Below the pieces are notes generated by a model. That model saw only the letters and a program-made list of their open reading frames with translations. It ran no database searches and was not told the DNA's origin. From Nymphaea colorata (Eukaryota; Streptophyta; Magnoliopsida; Nymphaeales; Nymphaeaceae), in assembly GCF_008831285.2 (NCBI RefSeq), contig NW_022204914.1:1-27836 (forward strand): DNA of 27,836 bases. Reading direction: 5' to 3'. Below, in pieces: positions 1 to 12,400 of this stretch. Every line of letters begins with the position of its first letter. Positions within the stretch are counted from its first letter, which is position 1. The translations under genes and the position numbers were made by a program.

Positions 1-91
1 CAACCCCAACCCCAACCCCAACCCCAACCCCAACCCCAACCCCAACCCCAACCCCAACCCCAACCCCAACCCAACCCCAACCCCAACCCCA
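1..91. repeat. Left telomere, C4A2 repeats
   Basis: About 15 tandem CCCCAA units begin at base 1. One unit at about 70-74 is CCCAA, one C short, three units from the junction with unique sequence. G4T2/C4A2 telomeres are typical of oligohymenophorean ciliates such as Tetrahymena and Paramecium. The short unit may be a true variant or a homopolymer under-call. Confidence 0.98.
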
Positions 92-185
92 CCCTGCATT
101 TTATTAATAAATATAAATAAGAGAATAAAAGAAATGAAATGGCAATAATGAGTGACGGGGGATTGTGGTGCGGAAGTGGTGTGTT

Positions 186-190
186 AAAAA
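186..190 (-). terminator. Pol III T5 terminator of the tRNA-like gene
   Basis: On the minus strand the discriminator base is followed directly by five T residues. This is a minimal RNA polymerase III terminator and supports a genuine transcription unit. Confidence 0.65.
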
Positions 191-260
191 TTGTAGGTAA
201 AGGTTTCGATCCCTTGCTCTCCAGACAAAGTCCGGTGTGTTTCCACTACACCAACCTACA
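191..260 (-). tRNA. tRNA-like gene, probably Gln (UUG), with shortened anticodon loop
   Basis: The minus strand folds as a cloverleaf. Acceptor TGTAGGT pairs perfectly with ACCTACA; the D stem is GTGT/ACAC; the anticodon stem is CCGGA/TCTGG with one G-U pair; the T stem is AAGGG/CCTTT with loop ATCGAAA. A discriminator A at 191 is followed at once by a T5 Pol III terminator (186-190). The gene is 70 nt, two less than usual, and the deficit lies in the anticodon loop, which is only five bases (CTTTG). Eukaryotic tRNA-Gln has CTTTGNN here, so Gln(UUG) is the best guess, but isotype is uncertain. It could be a pseudogene or carry missing bases. Confidence 0.7.
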
Positions 261-347
261 ATTCCTGCTTGTTTTGTCACAATACGCTTAAATGAGATCT
301 TCGAACAGCCAATCATTATAATATACTATATTTACATTAAAAATAAG

Positions 348-560
348 ATGACTTTCCCGAAGTCATACGAAGCCTTTAATTATGACCATCTTCGCTATTC
401 TAAGCTCTTTATAGACTATATTGAAAAATTGGATTGTTATTATCGCTACTATTCAAAAATGGATGATGGTGGGTTTCCAGTTAAAGGAATATTGAGGAAC
501 ATTTTAAACTCATTTATGCATGGATTATAGAAATTAGAATATAATTTAAAAGAAAGATGA
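348..560 (+). CDS. Short doubtful ORF upstream of the Cys-rich gene
   Basis: With TAG and TAA read as Glu, an ATG at 348 opens 70 codons ending at TGA 558-560. That stop overlaps the ATG codons at 557 and 560 that begin the next gene. The product is AT-rich and Tyr-rich, with no recognisable domain or signal peptide. The overlap is unusual for ciliate genes. It may be only a 5' leader of the next gene or a chance ORF between the tRNA and that gene. Confidence 0.2.
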
Positions 561-1493
561 TGAAAATCGTGCTTTTATCAGCCATTTTGCTGATTCTGGG
601 CAGCGCTGCCACCTGCGAGCAAGGCTCAGTCCCCAACTTCGACGGCATCTGCATCGCTCCCCAATACATCGAGGGCTGCTACCAGTATCTCAACAACATC
701 CAGTGCAAAACCTGCAACTACAGATACTAGCTCATGAGCAATGGCCTGTGCTCTCTCAACGCATCGCCCAACTACGACTGCTGCCTCAAGCGAGGATCCG
801 ACGGCCACTGTGCCACTGCCAGCCAGGACTTATCTCATCAATGGAAAATGCCAATATCCAACATAATCGGATGCCTCTAGAAGGACAAAGTGGGAGTGTG
901 CACCAACTGCGCCTCAGATTACTACCTCTAGAATGGGCAGTGCACCAAAGCCATCAAGAACTGCTTGACATATACCGATGAAAGAAAGAATGTCTGTCGG
1001 GACTGTGCAGCTGACTATAGTCTCATCAACAATTTGTGTGTGAGGAATGCCATCCTCGGCTGCAAGACAGAGGACAACAACTCCTGCAAGTAGTGCTACA
1101 AGCCCTTCGCACTCGCTAACGGCAACTGCCAGATCAAGTATTGCAAGGTCTACGACGAGTACAAGTGCGTGGCTTGCGACTGTGGCTACTTCCTCACCAG
1201 GTGGAGAGTGCAGTCGCATGGAGATCGGATGCGTGCGCTACCGCCGCGAGGTTTGCATCGACTGCCTCCCCAGGTTCAGACTCAAAGGAAGCAAATGCGA
1301 AATCTAGGGATGCAAAAAGATGGACGGACTTTCCTGCTCCGAATGCGATACCAACTATGAGCTGGTGAAGGGAGGCTGCCTTATGAAGAACTGCCTTTAC
1401 TGGAAGGACGGAGTTTGCGAGACCTGTAAGCCAGATTATCACTACAAGTAGGGAAAATGCATCTCCAAGGGCACATCTATTCAAACCAAATGA
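560..1493 (+). CDS. Secreted cysteine-rich repeat protein (furin/growth-factor-receptor-like repeats)
   Basis: The protein starts with a clear signal peptide (MKIVLLSAILLILGSAATC, with an extra Met possible at 557). About 290 residues follow, filled with C-x2-C and C-x(6-12)-C units such as CTNCASDYYL, CRDCAADYSL, CKECYKPFAL and CETCKPDY. This resembles the GFR/furin-like Cys-rich proteins that are abundant in ciliates as surface or secreted proteins; its ligand is unknown. TAG (read as Glu) occurs inside several repeats. Near 1199 the frame shifts. Extending AA and GGG by one base each restores a Lys-Gly-Gly-Glu-Cys repeat, so the shift is probably an under-call. The stop is TGA 1491-1493. 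Confidence 0.8.
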
Positions 1494-1581
1494 TATTCCC
1501 AATCGCTATATTCCACAACCGTGCATAAAAGCATCATTTTGATAGAGATAAACAATCAATTGACGTTGCAGGCAAGATGGG

Positions 1582-4500
1582 TCAGAGTCTATATATTTTT
1601 AGCTTTATCTTCTTCAAATAGCTGCCTCCTCGTATGCAGACGATATTCCCTTTAATGTATAGCTGGGAACTGTTAGGCTCCACCCAGTATATTTCCACAG
1701 CTCCTACAGCCCCATTTCGCTGATCTTGTAAAGGTATAGGGTGTCATCTGCTTCGTAGAAGACAAAAAGAACGTCCTTGGCGAGGGTTATGGCTTTGATG
1801 GGTCTTGGCAGTTGGAATGCCCTTGTGGATATGATTATCTGGAGGATATGGAAATAATTTAAATGCTGCTATTTTGGATGATAATCAACTGTAGGTCAAG
1901 CCAGTTGTTGTCAACGATTGCTATTTTAGTCTTATCGCTTATTTGGCAGGAGAGCTTCTTTAAAAATAAAGGATTGGCCTAGATAGATTCGCCGATCCTG
2001 ACAGTATAGAGTGATTATGTTGTGACGCATAATAGATAAGATTCGTTTGCACCACTGACCACCTTAGCATTCACTATCTATTCACCAAAATATATTATTG
2101 TACCAACGGATGCTCTTTTTGGTCAGAAGTAACTAATGCAAATACCAGTTTGTGCTTATACTAAAATACAAGATGAATTAAGTTTTTCAATATTTGAAGA
2201 TGGACTTTCCTGCTTTCCCTAAGAAGGTCATGGATAGTGGCCGAGGTAATGTTGAATGTAGCTTAAATGTTGCTGGAGAGGGTCATTTATTCGCTTATTC
2301 TTACTCTGTTCATCATAATTTATGAAGCATTGCTATATAATACGAAAATCTCCTATTTTAGCCAAAACAGAATGAAAGGATGCGATGCTCTTCCTCTATA
2401 GGCAGAGCAATGCTCTATGTATTCTAGAAGGTGGACAGACCAATAGAGCTATCGTCAAGGACAGCTATGTATCGTTAATTGGTTTGTACATCTTTTATTT
2501 TGTAATAATTTTTGACATTAATGTGCTCCACGAACACTTGATAATAAAGCGAAAAGGGAAGATGCTATTCGTCCTCATTGCTGGCTGGCTCAGTGATAGT
2601 CCTGATCAGTTATAAACAGTCATTCCTGCATTCCCCAGCCTACATCGACTCACTTTCTTGCCTATCGATAAACTGCAGATATTCCACAAGTGATTTTACA
2701 ATCTTGACGGCCAATTCAGCGCCAATGATGCTCTTCCAGTATGCTACTGAGCTGTTCTGGTAGGTTTAAAGACGACAGCTCCACTTCTTGCTCAGTATTT
2801 TATCGAACAGTTGATACATGTGCAAGTATTCAAACAGCCTATAATTGTAAACTACCTTTTGGCTGTCCTTCATAATCGGAAGAGTGTAAAGGTAAACATA
2901 GAGATTGGGATGGTTTTACTTTATCTATTTAAGACGGTGCCGATTTGTGCAGATTTCTCTGTGCAAGATTTAGGCAAACTGGATGGCAGTGTTGTAGTTG
3001 AGGTTGTAGTGGGCGCATTTTATCCTTATGTATGTCTTGAAAACCCAGTCGTATAGATAGAATTAGTTTTCCTTGCTGAATTCCTTGGAGCCTTCCCTTA
3101 CGAGGATGTTGATCAGCTCATCCTCGCTGTGCCTGAAGCTATCCCGCTTCTATATTTCAGTGGAGATCATGCCGACGTCTTCAATCTCGCTGATCTTCCT
3201 CAGCCTGAAGATCATTACAGTCTTTATGCTTTTGGGTCGGTTGATGAGTGCCTCACAGAGCTAAACATGATCCACTACCAAAATGGCATTTTTCTTTTAG
3301 TTGGTGACTTGCAGTTTCAACCGCTTATCCATGACGACGTAGTCTTCAAAGGTGTGGTTGATCATAGAAATGTATTCGATTATTTGGTATCTGTTGGTGG
3401 ATTTGACCCACTGCAGAAAGGTAAGCACGGGAAATGATATATGGTAGATGGCGAAACTGCAGTCTTGTTGATGTAGATGAAGAAAGGGTTTTGCTGCTAT
3501 TTGGGGGATTAAAGCTGAGGCTAGTAGTTGTATTATATCGGAGAGTAGAGGTTCTTGGAGGGAATAAGGAAGTAATTGTAGTTTTCCTTCAAAAGAAGGC
3601 ATGACAGTTATGGATAGTCATTTAAAATGAACCGACTGGGATAGATCGGTGGGAGGGTGACTTATTTGAAAGCTTAGTTGATGAGGTTGAGACGATACAT
3701 GATAACTTCGTAGTAGTTGACCAGCTTCGTATTCCACCGGTAGTAAAGTATGAGGGACTTTATCATATGCAATTTTTGCTCATTCATCTCATACAGCAGC
3801 TGTTTCATCTCCAATAGGATGCTGGGATGCAGATCCTTCAAGCCTATCCTGATTTGTCCTTCCTTGTTGCTCAGAAGAAAGGATTGATTGAGTTACTTGT
3901 AGTTTGCTAATCCTAAAACATTATAAAAATCTGCTCTGAAAATGAATAGCTACCCATTACTATGCTGCTATAAGGATTGATTATTGACTACTGACAATTA
4001 GCTTTGCATTGAATCTACAGACAGAATGGCTGTTTGCTCGCTGAGTGACTTTACATTCAGATTGTCGTTTAAGATCAAAGAAGTTAACAGCAAATTGCCA
4101 ATGCCTTTCACATGCTGGCCTCTATAGTATCCTCTTGTGAATATGCTTAGGATTTCTTCTCTTCCCAAGCGTAGCTAGTTGATTGTAGAGAAGCCCTCGA
4201 TGTAAGGCCTCACATTGAAAAAAGCTTTCTTGTTTTAGTTTGACTTTATCTTGCAGAATTTCATCAGAGAAGACAGCTTGTCCTGCGGGACAGCAAAAGC
4301 TGATGGATTGATGATGAAGTAGAGGTAGTAGGCAAGTATTTTGATCTAAAATTACTACTAATTGGTAAAATCCTTTATCTTTGACGCTCGGGCAAGACAC
4401 AAATGCATATCTGAGACGTTGTGGAAGATGTAGGCAGATGTTTATTTGGACTTTGTGTTGGGGACCCATGATTTGGGTGATATGTTGAAATAGGTAGTCT

Positions 4501-5272
4501 GCTGGAAGAGCGAGGAAAGAAAGCCAGAAATGGACAATCTCTTAAGGTCAAAGGGATTGATCTGCTTTAAAGTTATGTCTTTGTGGACTTTCAGCAGATT
4601 CCTTAGGTATTGGGAAGCAAAGGGAAATTTGGTGAGATATTACTTAAGAATAGCAGATTATTCATTGAATGCTGCTGCTTTATTCACATTTGATGCTATT
4701 TTGAATGCATTTTGCATTGCTTCCTCTTAGAAGGCTGTCACCACATTGGCAAAGCCTTCTTTTTTAAGTTCCTTCAGCTAGTTTGCATTTTTTTCAACAA
4801 ATATGCACTCATCAGCAGCTACATCCTCTCCAAATATGCTAAAAACAGCCAGTCTCAGCTATTCCTTTTGCCTCAGCTGGGGGTATCCCTGCCCGTAGCA
4901 GATATCTCTTTCAAAAAGAGCAGCACGATTGAAGGGAAGTTACTTAAACTAATTTTTATCAATGCGAGTGTAGAGCACATTCTTCTCAAATTCTGGAGAC
5001 AGCAATTGCAGAATGGGCTGGCTTACTTTCTTACTCTTTGCTGAAAGACAGACCAAAACTGGCGACTGCAGCTGCAAATCATGAGAATCTTCTAACATCT
5101 GCTGATCCTTTATCTATGCAATTTTATTTAGAAAATTTCTTAGTCTTATGCCATCCTTGATGACTTCGAATACAGTTGGGCTTTTTTAGCCAATTACTAT
5201 GTGTTGGGCGGGATCGACAGTATCAGTATATGCGACTTCGATGGCTTAGAAGCTGAGGAATACAAAGACCAT
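1582..5272 (-). CDS. Very large unrecognised protein with propeller-like C-terminus
   Basis: ATG at 5272 opens a frame running uninterrupted, apart from TAA/TAG read as Glu, to about 3430. It shifts frame there and continues to about 2315, then through further shifts (around 2315, 2230, 2075, 1830 and 1690) to TGA at 1582-1584. The joined product is about 1,230 residues. The start is hydrophobic (MVFVFLSF), perhaps a weak signal sequence. The middle is helical, with stretches such as HMIKSLILYYRWNTKLVNYY. The last 350 residues alternate beta-type hydrophobic strands (YIAVLDDSS, VLFVFYEADD, GNIVCIRGG), suggesting a beta-propeller. I recognise no family. Joining the 1582-2284 part to the rest is inference: one extra base near 2315 gives a continuous frame across the junction. 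It could instead be two genes. Confidence 0.6.
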
Positions 5273-5379
5273 TATTATTAATAATATAAATAAGTTCGTA
5301 TCCTTATTACCCAACAATTGGCCTTGTGATAATGACAGATGTGACATTTCTGTCTGATGAATTAGATATGTCTATATGA

Positions 5380-7265
5380 TCAAAGCTCCTCATTGGTTAT
5401 CGTTTTCTTCCTTTCACTGCTTACCTCGCTTGTGAGTAATGACTCGCACACCTTATCAACCGATTTGGAGATACTAACGTACCTCTTCTTCAGCTCTTCG
5501 CAGTAATAGTGAGTCACTTAATCTTCCTATTCAAGCAGCTCCATCTTTTCCACCAAGATAATGTTCTCGAGACGGGTTATCAATCCCCTGATGCATTTAT
5601 TTAGTGATTTGAAGTTCTTCTCGTATTTGATCTTAAACAGAGCCTTCTGAAGGTCGTAAGTCAGCTTCAATGGCAGGTTTTGCTTCTCTACGTTATCGAA
5701 ATTCTACCATTTTATGACTAAAGCGGAACCTATTCAATATATAGGAATTCCTGCTCGCCCAATCTTTATTTTTCTTCATTGACAAGCGCTATCTTTCGCA
5801 AGATAAAGTATTCCTTGATGATGCTGGTGAGAGTGTTGTGGATGGCATGCATGAACATGATCACGTAACTAAACACATATAAGATAGCAAGGGCTGTTGA
5901 GTATTTGTCTACGATCGCCATCGTTATCATGCAAATGGAGTCACCAGCCAGCATGGAGAAGAGAGTGGTGGAGCTGTCAGCAACAGAAGCGAAGAAACTG
6001 ACCTTTGGGAATATGGTGACTCCTAGGAACGTGAATCCTAAGAAGAGAATGAAGAAAGAAGCGGAGAACTAAATAATGCTTAGGATGGACAGTTTGATGA
6101 GCTCGTACATGAGAGTTAGTTTCTAATACCTGCGGAGCGTCCTGAAGAGGGTGAGCCACGCAAAGAGGCAGCCCAGGCCTATCAACTGCTCATGTTCTCG
6201 TCCAAATAAGAGATAGAAATTTCCGATGATCTGTAAGGAGCAGGCCAGCATAGCAAATATCACATCAAACTACACCACCCGCATGTAATCCTTCCAGTGT
6301 AGCGTATTGATATCCAGGTTCCTCGATGTAACGTATGTTGAGATGTTATTATCGATTTCGTTTATTTCGTGGTGTTAAGTCCTCGAATATGCTTCCTCTT
6401 CTTTTGGCCATTCTGTTGGCATTTTCCTCTCTTTTTTGTGTCGAGGTAAGTATAGAACTCCTTAAATGTGCGCTTGACGTAGATGGCGTGGTAGTAGAAG
6501 GTGATGAGGCCAAAAGAGAATCACGAGATAAAATATCCTAGATATAGAAGCTCATTGGATTGTGGCCGGTCGTAATCACAGTGTTTGACAGCACGTTGTG
6601 AATACTAAAGTCATATCCTATCTTCATCTCGACCCTCAGCATAGTGGTAAATAATCTGTGGTTATATTTTAGTTTAATCCCTCATTTTTCAACTCCAAAT
6701 CCTAAACAACAATCTCGAAAAAATGGGTTTTTAGTAAAAATATTTGCAAGTCGGTGATGTTGGAGAGGTCAAAGGGCTCCACTATTCCTTTGGTAATATC
6801 GATGATATATGTGGTCTAATTTTCATATCTTTGCACTTCTGCATGGTATTGAACCTGTAGCGAAATAGTGGCCTCACTGAAATTCAAATTGTTCCTGGTT
6901 TAAAATTGACTGTTGTTCATTTTAACCAGCATGTATTGCATGATCTTCTGAAGTTCGCCCACATCCCTGATATTGATGTAATAGGCCAGTCCATCAAAGA
7001 TCTCAGGATAGAGGTCCTGGTCGGCGTAGAATGTGAGGAAGGAACGGACCATGCTGCTGTCGATGTATACCTTGGTGTTGGTGATCATAACCACTTCAAA
7101 AGTGCAGAAAATGATCAGGAGGATGTTCAGCAGGGAACGCTTAGAATACTGATAATCCACTTTTCGCCTATTGTTTTTGAGGCCCTTCAGCCCGACCCCA
7201 TGCATTTCGTGGTCTGACTTTGGTTGGTGAATATTCTCCCCGTTTGCAAGCAGGTTATCTAACAT
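5380..7265 (-). CDS. Mucolipin (TRPML)-like cation channel
   Basis: ATG 7265 is preceded by an in-frame TGA, which fixes the start; TGA 5380-5382 ends a product of about 620 residues. The order fits the mucolipin/polycystin family. There is a basic cytosolic N-terminus, a first membrane span (SLLNILLIIFCTFEVVMI), and a long luminal domain with N-glycosylation sequons. Four to five spans follow, including GCLFAWLTLFRTLRRY and FFILFLGFTFLGVTIF. Next come a pore helix and filter LFSMLAGDS, matching the mucolipin SLINGDD region, the last span (ILYVFSYVIMFMHAIHNTL) and a charged coiled C-tail. Family members are endolysosomal Ca2+/cation channels. Frameshifts near 6640, 6520 and 5725 look like homopolymer under-calls. 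Confidence 0.75.
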
Positions 7266-7421
7266 TCAATAATAGATAATAAAATCAAAGCTTATTGGAA
7301 AATATTAACATAATTACTTTGACCTATCACGTGCCCTGCATTATGGCTAAAATTGAAGTTGAGAACAGATGACATGTTATCAGTGATAAAATAAGATTGA
7401 ATTATATGGTGATGGATGAGA

Positions 7422-7804
7422 TCACTGCTCGATGTCGAAATTGGTGACGGTTAAGTTTCCGCTGAGGTCACGGTACACGAAAATCACCACTTTTTTTCCA
7501 CTCTGAGTGATGTAGTGGAACCTGAACATCATGCCCGCCACCACCTGCTGGTGGACTTCCACTGGCTCTCCAACAATCGGGTCGGTGTAGCGGCTGGCGT
7601 ATTCATTCTTGGCGAATGCGTTGAGGTTAGCCAATTCGTCGGCTTCATCTTGACTCATCGATGCAACTGGCTGCACTTCTGAGAAGCCTCCAACCTATAT
7701 CGTAAAACCCGTACAATTCGTTGGCTGTTGCCGTCTTGCTTTCCTGCATCTGCCTGTGAGAGGACTAAAACTGCGAGTATAAGACAGAACAAAACTCTCT
7801 TCAT
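7422..7804 (-). CDS. Secreted cystatin (cysteine protease inhibitor)
   Basis: One 20-nt intron (7695-7714) joins two exons into a 120-residue protein with no frameshift. Exon 1 encodes a signal peptide (MKRVLFCLILAVLVLSQADA). Exon 2 begins with the conserved N-terminal Gly-Gly of cystatins in the context RIVGGFSEVQP, and holds the first inhibitory hairpin QVVAG (as HQQVVAGMMFRFHY). A terminal strand DLSGNLTVTNFDIEQ precedes TGA 7422-7424. The C-terminal PW hairpin of animal type-2 cystatins is not obvious. It should inhibit papain-like cathepsins in the secretory or phagosomal route. The Gln of QVVAG is CAG, evidence that Gln keeps its usual codons here. Confidence 0.9.
7695..7714 (-). other. 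20-nt intron in the cystatin gene
   Basis: The sequence GTACGGGTTTTACGATATAG is removed between the Ile of QRI and the Val of VGGF. Its removal joins the signal-peptide exon to the cystatin exon in frame; without it the frame ends at TGA. Confidence 0.9.
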
Positions 7805-7899
7805 GGTAACTTATGATTATAGATTTGAATAAACCAATGGTGATAAATAGAAAGAGGAGTATAGTAAGCTATTTTATAGTATAGATGCTTGGGAATTGA

Positions 7900-9182
<1,283 letters not shown>

Positions 9183-9486
9183 TCCAAATTAATTAAATTG
9201 AGATTAATATGAATCACGTAAAAATAATAAATTATATAGGTATTTTTAAGCATGTCACACCACCGCGTTGAGAGTTGCCGCCTTTGTGAAAGATTATAGT
9301 CGGCATTCCTTGCAAATGATAAACGTTTATTATTTGCTTATAATGTTGGATATCATCTGATTGCCATTTTTGGCTAATTTTGCTTATATCCGTCATTATT
9401 TTCATTTCCGTCACGGCGGGCCCCAGCAATAATTGTTCATGATATCAAATACATATATAAACACAGATCGAATTTCTATAAAATAT
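9183..9486. promoter_or_regulatory. Divergent intergenic region between MAPK-like and WD40 genes
   Basis: This 304-base gap separates two divergently transcribed genes and is the longest gap without a supported gene. It contains a 26-base near-palindrome (9312-9337) and AT-rich flanks with TATA-like tracts near 9451-9490. A minus-strand frame (9232-9429) shows no recognisable protein. It presumably holds both promoters; an unrecognised ncRNA cannot be excluded. Confidence 0.45.
9312..9337. repeat. 26-base near-perfect palindrome in a divergent promoter
   Basis: The 13-base half GCAAATGATAAAC is followed directly by GTTTATTATTTGC. Its exact complement would be GTTTATCATTTGC, so 12 of 13 pairs match and the odd pair is G opposite T. 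There is no loop. It lies midway between two divergent start codons, suiting a dimeric regulator site, but function is inference. Confidence 0.6.
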
Positions 9487-12400
9487 ATGCTTTCTATATT
9501 GCCTCAATCCTCACCCGACAAGCCCAAAAATGCCAATCTTTTTCCCACCGCCCCCGTAGAAAAAAAGTAACTGAGTCGCATGCTCATCAACCGTATCGTC
9601 CATCTCAAGGATGAGAGCGGAAATGTGCTACTATAAAAATTCAGTATCTAAACCATTTTGTCCAACATAGAAAAACACCAGATCTAAATCGTAGAGCTCT
9701 TCTCAAAGTACCTCAAAGACGGTTTCAACCTCCTCGAATTCATCAGATTCTTTTGAATATCATCCCGCACACTCACATCGAGAATCTCTACCTCACGATC
9801 GGACTCATCGACCTTTTTCGCGAGATTACGCTTCAGACCCACAAGGAGAAGATAATCCTGAAGGACATCACGGACTTCATGTGCGATGTAAGGGTGCATT
9901 GATATAGAAAATTTTGAAAAATAATCTTTCCTTTAATAAAATCGAAGCAAAATTTCTTCCTTTTAACAAATTCGTCACTCCCAACCTCGAAAGGAAGCTT
10001 TTCCTGCAAATCCCGCCCACCATATACGGCTAGACCAATGATAAAACTCATAAGCTCTGCCAAAAATGCATCAAGACCGACAGTAGCAAACACTCCAGAG
10101 CCATCATCAAGTAAAAAAACATATATTTAGAAGCTAGTTTAGCTTTGACCTCAAAAAAGTATTTGTCCTTGATTCTCTATCAGAATCCATCTCCGTATAT
10201 GATGAGAACTGTATCCTTCACAAAAAGATCAGTCCAGTCCTCTCAAGCTCAAGAAAGAAGTAATCATCCTTTCCTTTGCATTCAGCAAAAGACAGTATCG
10301 AATAGGAGCTGTTTTGAAAGATTTTTCCATTAAGTTTTGGGATCATTTCAATGACTTCGAATATGAAAAATCCATTTCCACCACTTCACTTTGCCAAAAC
10401 CTGCAAACAAACATATATTTCCTCGAGTATTTCAACACATGGATTACCACTGACAAGACAGGCACCCTACACTTATGGAATTTGCTGGAATAGAAGCCAT
10501 AGAAGCTAATGAAGTGCAAGTACAGCACCGGCATTAATGATATTTGCGAAATTCCCTCGCTAAACGTTATAGTGGTGGTACAGGAATGCAAGAGAGCCAG
10601 CAGAGTATTGACATAAAGCCATGAAAAGACAGATAACACAGTCATGGAAGCAACCGTCGTAGTCTATAACTTCTTTAATGGACACATCATCACGGAAATC
10701 GATCTTGCAGGACAAAGAATCCCCCACACCATCCTCTATTCCGAAACCTATCAAGCTCTTTTCATGAGCGGACTTGAGAAAAGGATAAAGATATACGAGC
10801 TTCACCCTAAGTTCATGGACGCTAGCCTCAAAGGAGAGCTGATTGGCCACTAAAACCTCATCACCAGTTTCACATTGATCAAGGACACTCCTATGTTGGT
10901 ATCAGCGGACGATAAGGGTAAGGTGAAGGTGTGGGACTATCGCATCTTCACCTGCATTCAAACAATCGACTTCAGCGACAAGACAATCATCACTAACCTG
11001 CTGGACATGATCTAGATCGGAAAGATAGGAGTATTTGGGTCACGAGTGAACTACATCGACTTCTAGGACAAGCTGGAGATCATCAAGAAAAGAAACGAGG
11101 TGGAGAGCATCAAGATCGAGTGGATCGATTTTGACCAAAACCTCATGGAGATGTACGTGTTCGCCAACAAGACTCTCAGAGTAATCGATTTGCATAATGG
11201 AAGAATAAACATATCTTCAGCTTCAAGTTCTCTCCCAACGACGACGAAACCACCGTCTTTCGTTACTTTTCATGCCTCAAGAAGTTCGTCCTCGGCAACA
11301 CCAAGGAAGATACAGATTTTCAATCCTAAGACTTGCTACTATAGTCTTCTCTTTACTAATCCCATGAAGGAGCACTGGCTTTCATCTAATTTGACTAGCT
11401 GAACAAGATCTACATCACAGTTGGTACGACTCTAAGATCCTGATCCACCAGGCCTCTGACGGCAGCATGCTGAGAGAGCTCAAGAACAACTTCAACGGCA
11501 AGGAAATCACCTGCATGGAAGTCAGTGTCTACCACAACTTCCTCATCATCGGCAGCAGCAGCTCCAATAGCATATACTGCTGGAACTACGAATATGGCAA
11601 ACTCATCGGATAAATCAAACTCAAAGACGATACACCTGTCTCTCTGCAGATCATCAATGGATACGGTCTTCTCCTCGTTGCCACTCTGAACCACAATATC
11701 TACCTCTTTAAAATGAGTCTTTTTGGTTCAGATCTTTAGATAGACCTCATCGATAAGCTCTACGTTCCAACTTCTATCTTAAATGCTTGTGTGGACATCA
11801 AACTGAGGGGAAAGGCAAGGCCACCTTGTGCGAGTACTGCAAGGTGATTGTCTGCTGCTAAAATGGGACAATCATGCAGTATGACATTCTTTAGTTCATG
11901 AAAAACAGCCATTCAAGCTGCACTGCAAGTAGAAATCCAACTACAATCCCTACCGGTAGAGTAAGGAAAACTTCTCCTCTGAAATACAAAAGCTCAAACA
12001 TTCAGTATTCTCCCTTGATTCATACGAATAGCAATAATCAAAGTAGTCAATTTGGCGGTAGGAAAAGTCATTCAATACTCAGTTCAATAGCATGTGCTTC
12101 AGCAAACTCATCAAACTGTAAAAAACGTTGAATCTTACCATTGGCAACTAACGCAGGATCAAAATATGGAACGAATAGCATGACCTTCTCTGCGACTATA
12201 ACATCAGTGTACATTTTTCCTTATTTAGTATTGCTACCCTACAAATGGAATTTCTCGCCCAGCTCTGCCTCTTTGACCACTTAAAAAGTCTACTTTGGCA
12301 TCAAGATCATCGAAAGCATCGTCAAAAAGTACGAAAACGACATCTCCATCGGAGAAGCCAAGAACATAGAGATAAGATAGCTGTTCAGCTTTATCGAGAA

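Noticed and set aside
9232-9429. Minus-strand frame of 65 codons between the MAPK-like and WD40 genes
   Set aside because: No domain, no homology I recognise, and it crosses the palindrome in a likely promoter region.
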